From an uncultured Faecalibacterium sp. (GTDB lineage: Bacteria > Bacillota > Clostridia > Oscillospirales > Ruminococcaceae): a DNA stretch of 22,626 bases. The stretch covers positions 1 through 22,626 of the forward strand of contig CAKSZU010000029.1 of NCBI GenBank assembly GCA_934526125.1, in the 5' to 3' direction. The translations under genes and the position numbers were made by a program. This document shows positions 1 to 6,402 of the stretch, one piece after another. How positions within the stretch are numbered: the stretch's first letter is position 1; each line of letters begins with the position of its first letter. The notes beneath the pieces were generated by a model. That model did not search any database. It had not been told where the DNA came from and saw only the letters and a list, made by a program, of their open reading frames with translations.

Positions 1-1
1 G

Positions 2-43
2 AGTCCTGTGCAATACAGAATTCAGACCGTTAGAGCCGCTTAA
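2..43 (+). CDS. IS3-family transposase OrfB, C-terminal 13 residues only
   Basis: Reading from base 2 gives SPVQYRIQTVRAA followed by TAA. The SPVQYR motif (often preceded by KG-L/M) is the hallmark C-terminus of IS3-family OrfB transposases, which carry the DDE integrase core. The reading frame is open to the window edge and ends 9 bp before the terminal repeat, as expected for an OrfB stop close to the right end. Only the tail is visible, so intactness and subgroup cannot be assessed. Confidence 0.8.
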   Translation, partial: SPVQYRIQTVRAA

Positions 44-52
44 TTCGTTTTT

Positions 53-77
53 TGTCTAACTTTTGGGGTTCATATCA
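53..77 (+). repeat. Putative IS3-family terminal inverted repeat
   Basis: A 25-bp segment directly after the transposase stop, starting TGTCTAAC, with a central TTTTGGGG and ending ATATCA. The composition and the terminal CA match IS3-family ends. The partner repeat is outside the window, so the match cannot be confirmed here. Confidence 0.65.
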
Positions 78-116
78 TTCCGGCATCGGGGGCGCTGTGC
101 TTTTGCAGAAAATACG

Positions 117-2063
117 TTATTTCATCTTCTGTGCCTGGTTCCAGACCCGGATGACCTCGGCGCGGCCGATGGAAGCGTCAGCAGCCTTATCGGCAGAGAG
201 AAGCTGGTTCTCGACAGCCCAGGTCAGGGCCTTCTGCTCGCTGGTGGCATCCTCTTCCAGTACAGCTGCGGGTGCGGGCTGGCCTGCATCGTTCCAGATC
301 AGCACAGCCAGTTCGGCGGTATTGGCGGGGATGGATACGCCGGACGGCAGGGCATATTTCAGGTACAGCTCGGTGCCGAGCATATAACCCTGATAGCCAA
401 GCACTGCGGCGCTGACGCCCACAGTGCCGATCATGGCAGCGGTGCCCAGAATGCCGGGGCCGTCATCCTCAATGGTTGCGTCCCGGTACTGGGCTTCCAC
501 GGTAACGGTCTTGCCTTTTTCCACTGCATTGGCCGGGATGGTAAAGCTTTCGGCGTTGTAGGCCACCTTGGGGTTGCCCAGCAGGCTTTCCTCGCTGATG
601 GTCCACTGGTCGAACACCATGCCCTCCGGCACGGCATCCGGGTTCAGGGTCACTTTTGCTTCTGCGTCCACCGGCACGGTGCCGCTGGTCAGCGCATCCC
701 TTTCGCCGGTCGTAAAGCTGCCGCCCACCACTTTCAGGGTGTAGGTCTCCGGTTTCGGCTCGGGTTCCGGGTCGTTCAATTGCAGCTCAAGGTCAGCCGT
801 AAGGGGCAGCTGTACTTCCCGTACCTTGCCGTTGCTCAGGGTCACATATAGGGTGCTATCGGTGGGGGTGCCGACCACATAAATCTCCTTGGCGGCGCTG
901 TTTAGCGCAGTCGTTTTACCGCTCATTTTCAGCGCAGTGATTTTTCCGTTATCAGAAACGGTAATTTTCTTGGTGCTGCTTTCGCAGCCGGTCGGAACCT
1001 TCAGGAAAATGCCGTTGGTGATGCTGGCATTGCTGTTTACCGCAACCGGGCAGTTCACCGCCACCCCATGGGGGTTCAGGTCGGGGCTGGTAAAGTCATA
1101 GGTGCCGGAGCTTAGCGTCAGGGTATCATTACTGCTGTTATAGCTCCAACCAGCACCGGTATAACTTGCCCGGCTGCCATCCCGATTCTGTGCAGTGGCC
1201 GGGTAGCCGTCCTTGTCAATCACCAGCCGGGTCGGTGGACTGATGGTTACGGTTGAGCCATCTGCAGCCGGTGCGGTAAAGGTGACTTCATAAGCTCTGA
1301 AGTCGAACTCAATCTTGAGATCACTCCCACACCAGTCGGAAAGAAGCATGTGCTGTGCATGATCGATGGCTACATCAAGTGGTGGGAGTGATGGAAAACC
1401 ACTAATATGGTTAGAATTATAAACAATCCTGACAGAAGCAGGATATGTCTGGTTCGGGATGACATAGCATGAATTGGGATACCCATTGACCAAAACATAT
1501 TCAAAACCGGTGGGCATTTCTGCTGCGAGGGTATAACCCAGTTCTATGCCACTTCCGGTTAGCTTATCTTTGAAAGTGCCGCCGTTGATCGCGCCGCCAT
1601 TGTTTGTAACGGTGCACGGGGAAGATTCATAACCAAACCGACCATTTTCAATAATGCCATCCGATTCATTGGTGACTGAAGAGCAGAAAATACCGCCAAC
1701 GATTTTGCCATGGTTTATAACAGCACCCAAAAAAGCACCATCGGTTACGGTTGCATATTGACCGATTATGATGTTGCAGTTTATGGTATTACCCGGTCCG
1801 GTGTGAATGCTATTATTGGAAAAATCATAGTTTGTTGGGGTGCTGGGGCTTAACGTCAAGGTTTGTGTGGAGCTTTCATAGCTCCAGCCGTTGCCGGAAC
1901 AGGAGATGCTTCCACTGTGAGAACCTTCTGGGTAACCGCCCTGTACGATTTCGAGTTTGGCACTGCTGCTGCCCTCTTCCGCTGCTGCGGTCAGCGCCGA
2001 CACAGGCAGGAGGGTGGCCAGCATACACAGGGCCACCAGCAGGCTGAGTAGTCGTTTTTTCAT
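117..2063 (-). CDS. Secreted repeat-containing surface protein with C-terminal SLH-like segment
   Basis: 648 residues. The N-terminus is a classical Sec signal peptide: KKR, a hydrophobic core, and probable cleavage after an Ala-rich site near residue 28. Two diverged modules carry a GWSY-x-SS-x-TLTLS-x-YDF pattern (about residues 57-82 and 305-330), a motif I associate with beta-rich surface proteins of gut Clostridia. A PEPEPKPE linker near 432-440 is followed by an InlB-like repeat domain (about 440-525, YTLKVVGG to VTVEAQYRD) and a hydrophobic Gly/Ala stretch (about 535-570). The last 80 residues (ALTWAVENQLL, then GRAEVIRVWN) resemble a degenerate S-layer-homology domain. No catalytic motif is seen. 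The start has GAGGA upstream and a good promoter. An adhesin or wall-associated structural role is inference. The C-terminus looks complete despite the IS end 40 bp away. Confidence 0.75.
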   Translation of the reverse strand: MKKRLLSLLVALCMLATLLPVSALTAAAEEGSSSAKLEIVQGGYPEGSHSGSISCSGNGWSYESSTQTLTLSPSTPTNYDFSNNSIHTGPGNTINCNIIIGQYATVTDGAFLGAVINHGKIVGGIFCSSVTNESDGIIENGRFGYESSPCTVTNNGGAINGGTFKDKLTGSGIELGYTLAAEMPTGFEYVLVNGYPNSCYVIPNQTYPASVRIVYNSNHISGFPSLPPLDVAIDHAQHMLLSDWCGSDLKIEFDFRAYEVTFTAPAADGSTVTISPPTRLVIDKDGYPATAQNRDGSRASYTGAGWSYNSSNDTLTLSSGTYDFTSPDLNPHGVAVNCPVAVNSNASITNGIFLKVPTGCESSTKKITVSDNGKITALKMSGKTTALNSAAKEIYVVGTPTDSTLYVTLSNGKVREVQLPLTADLELQLNDPEPEPKPETYTLKVVGGSFTTGERDALTSGTVPVDAEAKVTLNPDAVPEGMVFDQWTISEESLLGNPKVAYNAESFTIPANAVEKGKTVTVEAQYRDATIEDDGPGILGTAAMIGTVGVSAAVLGYQGYMLGTELYLKYALPSGVSIPANTAELAVLIWNDAGQPAPAAVLEEDATSEQKALTWAVENQLLSADKAADASIGRAEVIRVWNQAQKMK

Positions 2064-2115
2064 GGGGGATTCCTCGCTTTCCTTGCGCCGGTCTCCCGGC
2101 TGGGTGGTAGGGGGG

Positions 2116-2144
2116 CTTATACTCTTCTACTTCCTATCATGCAA
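2116..2144 (-). promoter_or_regulatory. Sigma-A-type promoter of the surface-protein gene
   Basis: On the minus strand TTGCAT (2139-2144) is separated by exactly 17 bp from TATAAG (2116-2121). It lies about 50 bp upstream of the surface-protein start and points towards it. Confidence 0.7.
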
Positions 2145-2163
2145 AAAATGAGAAATCCTTTCA

Positions 2164-2295
2164 CCTGACTGGGAATTTTTTTTTTTGAGGACAACCTCAA
2201 CAATCCGCCACTGGCGGCGGTCGTCGTCGTTGCTCCCGAAGGGTGGAGCCAAGGGCAATCCCGGATTTGGCAGCATCTACCCTCTGTGATCCACC
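2164..2295. other. Hairpin-rich non-coding stretch between birA and the surface-protein promoter
   Basis: This region contains three potential hairpins: TTGAGG-ACAA-CCTCAA, a CCGCC-ACT-GGCGG palindrome, and a GCTCC...GGAGC stem. A homopolymeric T run (about 2175-2186 on the plus strand) lies against the first one. In the direction of birA transcription the run is A-rich after the hairpin, so it is not a canonical intrinsic terminator, although birA has no other visible terminator. It could be a dispersed intergenic repeat or a remnant of one. No convincing gene is present. Confidence 0.4.
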
Positions 2296-3258
2296 TCACC
2301 CCGTTCTTGCAGGCCGGATGCTGACTTCGCCGTGGCGGAGGGCTTCCTGGCGGCCGTTTTCCCGCTCCACCACAAGGCGGCCGCCGTCGTCGATGAACAG
2401 GGCGCGGGCGGGGTAGGTCTCGGCTCCGGTGCAGACGGTGACCCAGTGGCCCGGCACAAAGCAGCGGGCCCGGTACTCGTCCAGACAGTCGAAGGCCGGG
2501 CAGAGGGCCAGCAGCTCCCGGGCGATGGCACCGGCCAGAGCGGCCCGGCCCACCGGCGCGGGGCCGCCGGGGTAGAGGCTCCCGGCGATGCGGGCCAGCT
2601 CCGGCGGCCAGTCGGAGGGGGAGGTGGTCAGGTTGAGCCCGATGCCCACTACCAGCCATTCCAGCTGGCCGCTCTCCATGTCGGTCCCGGCTTCGGTCAG
2701 GATGCCGCAGACCTTTTTGCCCTGATAGTACAGGTCGTTGACCCACTTGATGCCCAGTTTCAGCCCGCAGAGGGCTTTCACGGCCCGGGCCACGGCCACG
2801 GCGGCCCCGATGGTGACGGTCTGGGCATCGGCGGCGGAAAGGGCCGGGCGGAGCAGCAGGGAGAGGTAGACCCCTTTCCCGGCGGGGCTCTCGAACCGGC
2901 GGCCCAGCCGCCCGCGTCCGGCCTGCTGCCGGGACGCCAGCACCAGGGTGCCGTGGGGGGCACCCTGCAGCGCCAGCTGCTTGGCGGTCAGGTTGGAGCT
3001 GTCCAGACTGTCATAAAGGTGGATGGGGGCGGGGTACTCGCCCACGGCCTCGGCGCAGAAGGGGTCGCCCCCGGCCAGACGGTAGCCCCGGCGGGGGGCG
3101 GACTCCAGCGCGTAGCCCTGCGCGGCAAGGCTCTGCGCGGCCTTGTGGACGGCGGCCCGGCTCACCCCGAGGGCCTCGGCCAGCTGCTGGCCCGAGATGT
3201 ATGCGCCCTCTGCCGCCGAAAGGGCCTGTAAAAGTGCCTGCCGGGTGTTTCCAGCCAT
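2296..3258 (-). CDS. birA: Bifunctional biotin-[acetyl-CoA-carboxylase] ligase / biotin operon repressor
   Basis: 320 residues, the usual size for a repressor-type BirA. It makes biotinyl-5'-AMP from biotin and ATP and transfers biotin to carrier lysines of biotin-dependent carboxylases and decarboxylases. Residues 1-62 form a winged helix-turn-helix (ISGQQLAEALGVSRAAVHK and the wing PRRGY), so it probably also represses biotin genes. The catalytic core shows the GRGRLGR nucleotide loop (114-120) and KWVND (171-175). A C-terminal SH3-like domain follows (about 270-320). AGGAGGGAGG precedes the ATG. The gene is transcribed divergently from the ECF sigma operon. No biotin biosynthesis or transport genes are adjacent. 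Confidence 0.95.
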   Translation of the reverse strand: MAGNTRQALLQALSAAEGAYISGQQLAEALGVSRAAVHKAAQSLAAQGYALESAPRRGYRLAGGDPFCAEAVGEYPAPIHLYDSLDSSNLTAKQLALQGAPHGTLVLASRQQAGRGRLGRRFESPAGKGVYLSLLLRPALSAADAQTVTIGAAVAVARAVKALCGLKLGIKWVNDLYYQGKKVCGILTEAGTDMESGQLEWLVVGIGLNLTTSPSDWPPELARIAGSLYPGGPAPVGRAALAGAIARELLALCPAFDCLDEYRARCFVPGHWVTVCTGAETYPARALFIDDGGRLVVERENGRQEALRHGEVSIRPARTG

Positions 3259-3289
3259 GGAAAATCCCTCCCTCCTGTGATATGATAAC

Positions 3290-3298
3290 AGTATAGCA
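3290..3298 (-). promoter_or_regulatory. Extended -10 promoter for birA
   Basis: The minus strand reads TG-C-TATACT, an extended -10 element 32 bp upstream of the birA ATG. The -35 region (CTGCAA at 17 bp) is poor, as is common with extended -10 promoters. A BirA operator could overlap, but no clear palindrome is visible. Confidence 0.55.
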
Positions 3299-3379
3299 TA
3301 TTTTTGGATTTTTTGCAGGAAATGCCGCCGCTGATCCGTATTGGATTACAGAGCGGCAGGAAAGGAGGAAGGCAGGCTG

Positions 3380-3910
3380 TTGACAACACTGGAATTCAAT
3401 GCACTGGTGCAGAAATATCAGGGGCTGGTCTATACGGTCTGCCACCAGCTGGTGACGGACGAGGGCGATGCTCAGGATCTGGCCCAGGAGACCTTCCTGT
3501 CGGCGTGGAAGGCCATCGACCGCTGCCCGGCCGGGTACGAGAAGCAGTGGCTGGCCCGCATCGCGGCCAACAAGGCCCGGGATTACCTGCGCAGCGCCTG
3601 GGTGCGCCGGGTGAACACCCCGGGGGACGATGTCCTTGCGCTGGAAGGTGCCCCGCCCGGCTCCGACCCGGAGCAGCTGGTCCTTGATGCAGCGGGCGGG
3701 CAGGCCCTGCGGGAGAAGATCCTCGGGATGCGGGAGCCATACCGTACCCCCTGCCGCCTGATGCTGCTGGAAGGGCACACCGCCGCCGAGGCGGCAGCCC
3801 TCTGCGGCAGGCCGCAGAAGACCGTGGAAGCCCAGATCTACCGGGCCAAGAAAATGCTGGCGGAGCAGATCCGTCAGGAAAGGAGGAGCGAGGATGGAAT
3901 TGTTTCGTGA
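3380..3910 (+). CDS. ECF-family RNA polymerase sigma factor
   Basis: 176 residues from a TTG start. Region 2 covers about residues 6-72, with the core-binding and -10 helix signature DAQDLAQETF (30-39). Region 4 (about 108-162) carries the HTH TAAEAAALCGRPQKTVEAQI. The short linker and the lack of region 3 place it in the ECF (group 4) sigma factors, which direct RNA polymerase to stress or envelope regulons. I chose the TTG at 3380 because AGGAGG lies 11 bp upstream; an in-frame TTG at 3341 has no ribosome binding site. The gene overlaps the following anti-sigma gene by 17 bp, so translational coupling is likely. Which signal it answers to is not readable from the sequence. Confidence 0.93.
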   Translation: MTTLEFNALVQKYQGLVYTVCHQLVTDEGDAQDLAQETFLSAWKAIDRCPAGYEKQWLARIAANKARDYLRSAWVRRVNTPGDDVLALEGAPPGSDPEQLVLDAAGGQALREKILGMREPYRTPCRLMLLEGHTAAEAAALCGRPQKTVEAQIYRAKKMLAEQIRQERRSEDGIVS

Positions 3911-4436
3911 AGACGGCTGCCTGACCGACGCCGGACTGCAGGCCATGCAGGACGGGCAGCTGGATGAACTGGGGCGGCTGGAAGCGGCCGAACATCTTGC
4001 CTACTGCGACCACTGCATGGACCGCTATACGGCCCTGCTGACGGCTGAGGCTCTGGAGCCGCCGCCAAAGGGGCTGCGGGGGGCCGTGATGGGCACCATC
4101 TGGGCCCGGCTGATGCAGAACACCTGGGGCCGGGCCGCCGTGGCCGGTGTGGCCGCCGTGCTGGCGCTGACCCTATGGCGCAGCGGGGCACTGCTGCAGA
4201 TCACCCAGCTGGGCGGCGGCTTAAAGACTGGACCGGCCGAACCGTCGGCCGGTCAGAGCCAGCTCTACCAGCCGGTGGAGGATGAGCGGCCGACGTCCCC
4301 GGAAGTGACCGGGAAACCGGCCGAGACCGGGCGGGACCGCCGCTATCTGGCCGAAAAAACACCTTCGCTGCTCCAGAAGCTCCTTTCGGGCATCGCCGGG
4401 ACCGATGCCGCATCCACCCAAACGACTGAGAAATGA
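3894..4436 (+). CDS. Membrane-anchored zinc-finger anti-sigma factor
   Basis: 180 residues. The cytoplasmic N-terminal half has an H-x3-C-x2-C signature (H34, C38, C41 in EHLAYCDHC), the hallmark of zinc-containing anti-sigma (ZAS) domains that sequester ECF sigma factors. One transmembrane helix follows (about 79-99), then a roughly 80-residue extracytoplasmic tail rich in Pro, Glu and Thr with no recognised sensor fold. The start is set by AGGAGG overlapping the sigma gene. Gene order, overlap and the ZAS motif together make pairing with the upstream sigma factor very likely. Release could be by regulated proteolysis or zinc/thiol chemistry; the sequence does not decide which. Confidence 0.9.
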   Translation: MELFREDGCLTDAGLQAMQDGQLDELGRLEAAEHLAYCDHCMDRYTALLTAEALEPPPKGLRGAVMGTIWARLMQNTWGRAAVAGVAAVLALTLWRSGALLQITQLGGGLKTGPAEPSAGQSQLYQPVEDERPTSPEVTGKPAETGRDRRYLAEKTPSLLQKLLSGIAGTDAASTQTTEK

Positions 4437-4447
4437 GGGAAACTGAT

Positions 4448-5104
4448 ATGAAGAAAAACGGATTCCTGACCCTGCTGTTTGCCTTTATCCCGGGCGCAGG
4501 GCAGATGTATCAGGGATATATGAAGCGGGGCCTTTCGCTGATCCTGATGGCTTGCACCATCTGTGTGGCAGCGATGCTGTTCTCGCCCCTCCTCTTCCTG
4601 CTGCTGGTGGTGTTCATGTACAGCTTTTTCGATACCTTCAACCTCCGCGCCCAGATCAGCCTGGGCACGGCCCCGGAGGACGATTATCTGGTCCACTTTG
4701 ATCCGCAGGACAAGCGCCTGGCCCGGATGCTGCTGGACAGCCACAAGCTGGTGGGCTGGGTTCTGATCGCCGTGGGCGTGCTGATCGCCTATGAGAATAT
4801 CATCATGAGTACGCTGGGCGATATCCTGTGGCGCTGGGGGCAGAAAGCCCCGGCATGGCGGGCCGTCTATCTGGTGATGGATGAGCTGCCGGAGGTGGTT
4901 TTCTGCGTGGCGCTGATCCTCTGCGGCATCTGGCTGGTGCGCGGCCCGAAACCGGCCCGGAAGCCGGGCAGCACCGCTCCGGCCGATGCGGAAGAGAGCG
5001 CAGATTTTCAGGAGTACCGTCCGGAGGGCAGTGTCCGGAATCTGCTGAATGATTTTGCCCAGGAGATGCATTCGGAGGACGACGATGGACGAGAAGACGA
5101 ATAA
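4448..5104 (+). CDS. Small multi-pass membrane protein with TM2-like motif (sigma-operon member)
   Basis: 218 residues from the ATG at 4448, which has GAGGGA 8 bp upstream. An in-frame ATG at 4433, overlapping the previous stop as ATGA, would add five residues and has a weaker site. The N-terminus has a PGAGQMYQGYMKRG motif typical of TM2-type hydrophobic hairpins. Predicted membrane segments lie near 5-17, 29-46, 47-64, 101-119 and 150-164. The C-terminal 50 residues are acidic and cytoplasmic-looking. There is no enzymatic motif. Its place between an anti-sigma factor and a LiaI/LiaF-like protein suggests a role in sensing or protecting the membrane, but this is inference and I do not recognise a named family beyond TM2. 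Confidence 0.75.
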   Translation: MKKNGFLTLLFAFIPGAGQMYQGYMKRGLSLILMACTICVAAMLFSPLLFLLLVVFMYSFFDTFNLRAQISLGTAPEDDYLVHFDPQDKRLARMLLDSHKLVGWVLIAVGVLIAYENIIMSTLGDILWRWGQKAPAWRAVYLVMDELPEVVFCVALILCGIWLVRGPKPARKPGSTAPADAEESADFQEYRPEGSVRNLLNDFAQEMHSEDDDGREDE

Positions 5105-5564
5105 GGCCCCGGAAAAGGGTTGGAACGGCCCGGTCCGCCGGGTGGGCAGCCTGACCCTCGGGGTCTGCCTGATCGCGTCCGGGGTGCTGTTCCTGTGCTA
5201 TTTCTTCCTGCCGGGGTTCAACTGGCAGCTGGCGGTGAAGATCGCCCCGGCAGCCGGGCTGATCCTGCTGGGGTGCGAGGTGCTGTACTTTGCCGCAAAG
5301 CCCCAGCGCTGGAAGTACGATTTCCTCTCCGTGCTGCTCTGTCTGGTCCTGATGACAGCCTGTTTCGGGGCCGGCTGCCTGATGATGGCGTTTGACGCTT
5401 ACACCCGGGAGCCGGAAGAATACTGGCAGAGCGATGATGTGCAGGATGATTGGGAAGACAGCGCCCCCCGCCTGCGGGAGGATCTGGACAACGGCACCGG
5501 CCCGGATCTGGACGAGGAAAACCCGATGTCCGCCCCGCGGGAGGCCGCGCACCGGAAGATCTGA
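5085..5564 (+). CDS. Small membrane protein with LiaI/LiaF-like transmembrane region (sigma-operon member)
   Basis: 159 residues from the ATG at 5085, preceded by GGAGG; it overlaps the upstream gene by 20 bp. Three predicted helices lie at about 22-43, 48-70 and 80-103. The pattern SLTLGVCLIASGVLFL with AAGLILLGCEVL is like the N-terminal membrane region of LiaI/LiaF-type (DUF5668) envelope-stress proteins. The C-terminal 55 residues are strongly acidic and probably disordered. It ends the sigma-factor operon. In Bacillus, LiaF modulates a cell-envelope stress response; a similar job here is inferred from topology and context only, since sequence identity cannot be measured by eye. Confidence 0.65.
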   Translation: MDEKTNKAPEKGWNGPVRRVGSLTLGVCLIASGVLFLCYFFLPGFNWQLAVKIAPAAGLILLGCEVLYFAAKPQRWKYDFLSVLLCLVLMTACFGAGCLMMAFDAYTREPEEYWQSDDVQDDWEDSAPRLREDLDNGTGPDLDEENPMSAPREAAHRKI

Positions 5565-5604
5565 GCCATACCGGACGGATATGAAGGCAATACGAAAAAT
5601 ACCT

Positions 5605-5633
5605 TTTACAGATGCACCCGGTTCCGGTATACT
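5605..5633 (+). promoter_or_regulatory. Near-consensus sigma-A promoter with no downstream protein gene
   Basis: TTTACA (5605-5610), a 17-bp spacer and TATACT (5628-5633). It lies after the sigma operon stop and before the terminator at 5675-5721, and no protein gene on the plus strand follows. It could start a short RNA. Confidence 0.65.
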
Positions 5634-5639
5634 GTGACC

Positions 5640-5721
5640 GTACCCGGACGAGGGGTGCTCGAAGAAGTAAGTGTAAAAAAGCGAACCGCTGCAGCAGAGA
5701 TGCCGCAGCGGTTCGCTTTTT
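5640..5721 (+). ncRNA. Candidate small RNA of about 80 nt
   Basis: The interval is bounded by a good promoter (5605-5633) and a perfect 12-bp-stem terminator ending in a T run. The predicted start is near 5640. The 5' part is G/A-rich, contains GACGAGGGG and GAAGAAG, and looks single-stranded; the 3' part is the terminator hairpin. No start codon with a ribosome binding site opens a convincing peptide. I do not recognise an Rfam family. Alternatively, the promoter is fortuitous and the hairpin simply ends the sigma operon and tdk. Confidence 0.4.
5675..5721. terminator. Bidirectional intrinsic terminator between sigma operon and tdk
   Basis: GCGAACCGCTGC (5681-5692) pairs perfectly with GCAGCGGTTCGC (5705-5716) around a 12-nt loop. 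A-run 5675-5680 and T-run 5717-5721 flank it, so it works for transcripts from both sides: the plus-strand sigma operon or candidate sRNA, and minus-strand tdk. Confidence 0.9.
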
Positions 5722-5730
5722 GTGTCTCGT

Positions 5731-6336
5731 TTACTTCTGGCGCTTTGCGTAGAAAGTGCGCCGTGCCCGGAAATAGCACTGGGGGCACATGCTGACGTAC
5801 TGGACATCGTTTTCCAGATCAATGGCCACCTGCTCGCCCTCAAAGACGAACTCGCCGTTGACCTTGCGGCAGTTGCAGGTCGCTTTGCGGCCGCAGGTGC
5901 AGATGGTCTTCATCTCCTCGATGGTGTGGGCCAGCTCCAGAAGACGGGTGGAGCCGGGAAAGCCCTTCAGGGAGAAATCCGACCGCAGACCGTAGCAGAT
6001 GACCGGGATGTTCAGATCCACCGTCACCATGAACAGCTGTTCGGCCTGCTCCGGGGTGAAGAACTGGCTCTCGTCGCAGAGGACGCAGGCCAGGGGGTTC
6101 TCTTTGCTGCTGGCGGCGCGGACAGCCTCGAACACATCCACCTCAGGGGGGATCAGCAGGTCGGCCTTGCGGCGGACGCCCAGACGGCTGACCAGCTCCC
6201 CGCCGCCCTTGGTGTCGACCTGGGGCTTCAGGATCAGCACCCGCATCCCCTGCTCTTCGTAGTTGTGAGCCACCTGCATCAGAGCGGTGCTCTTGCCGCT
6301 GTTCATTGCGCCGTACCGGAAGTATAGCTTTGCCAT
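5731..6336 (-). CDS. tdk: Thymidine kinase (type II, TK1-like)
   Basis: 201 residues, typical for the family. It phosphorylates thymidine to dTMP with ATP in the pyrimidine salvage pathway. The P-loop is GAMNSGKST (9-17). DESQFF (88-93) contains the catalytic glutamate E89. The lasso region has the zinc-binding cysteine pairs CTC (C146, C148) and CPQC (C184, C187), with extra cysteines at 154 and 156. AAGGAG precedes the ATG. It lies 66 bp downstream of rex in the same direction and has no visible promoter of its own, so it may be co-transcribed with rex past a hairpin. Confidence 0.97.
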   Translation of the reverse strand: MAKLYFRYGAMNSGKSTALMQVAHNYEEQGMRVLILKPQVDTKGGGELVSRLGVRRKADLLIPPEVDVFEAVRAASSKENPLACVLCDESQFFTPEQAEQLFMVTVDLNIPVICYGLRSDFSLKGFPGSTRLLELAHTIEEMKTICTCGRKATCNCRKVNGEFVFEGEQVAIDLENDVQYVSMCPQCYFRARRTFYAKRQK

Positions 6337-6350
6337 GAGGGTTCTCCTTA

Positions 6351-6384
6351 CAGAACAAAGGCTTCCCCCAGCAGGAGGGAAGCC
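6351..6384 (-). terminator. Hairpin between rex and tdk (weak terminator or attenuator)
   Basis: On the minus strand GGCTTCCC pairs with GGGAAGCC (6360-6384), with additional C/G pairs, and is followed by CTTTGTTCTG. The U tract is interrupted, so termination is probably partial and some read-through into tdk is expected. Confidence 0.5.
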
Positions 6385-6402
6385 GGTTGATTTCGGTTCG
6401 TG

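Larger units (their letters stand above)
1..77 (+). mobile_element. Right end of an IS3-family insertion sequence (truncated by window edge)
   Basis: The first 43 bases encode the very end of an IS3-type OrfB transposase. After a short AT-rich gap comes a terminal repeat starting TGTCTAAC and ending TTCATATCA at base 77. Elements of the IS3 family typically begin with TG and end with CA, and the reverse complement of this end (TGATATGAACCCC then AAAAGTTAGACA) resembles IS150-group left ends as I remember them. The rest of the element lies outside the window. The end sits 40 bp from the stop codon of the neighbouring surface-protein gene. The target-site duplication cannot be judged without the other end. 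Confidence 0.8.

Noticed and set aside
2332..3231. A 299-codon plus-strand frame opposite birA
   Set aside because: Gly/Ala/Gln-rich shadow. The minus-strand frame has the full BirA motif set and a promoter.
3301..3379. A possible ECF-type autoregulated promoter for the sigma operon (GGAAAT ... CGTATT)
   Set aside because: The spacing between the two boxes is 13 bp, too short for the usual 16-17, and the -35 match is poor. I could not support it.
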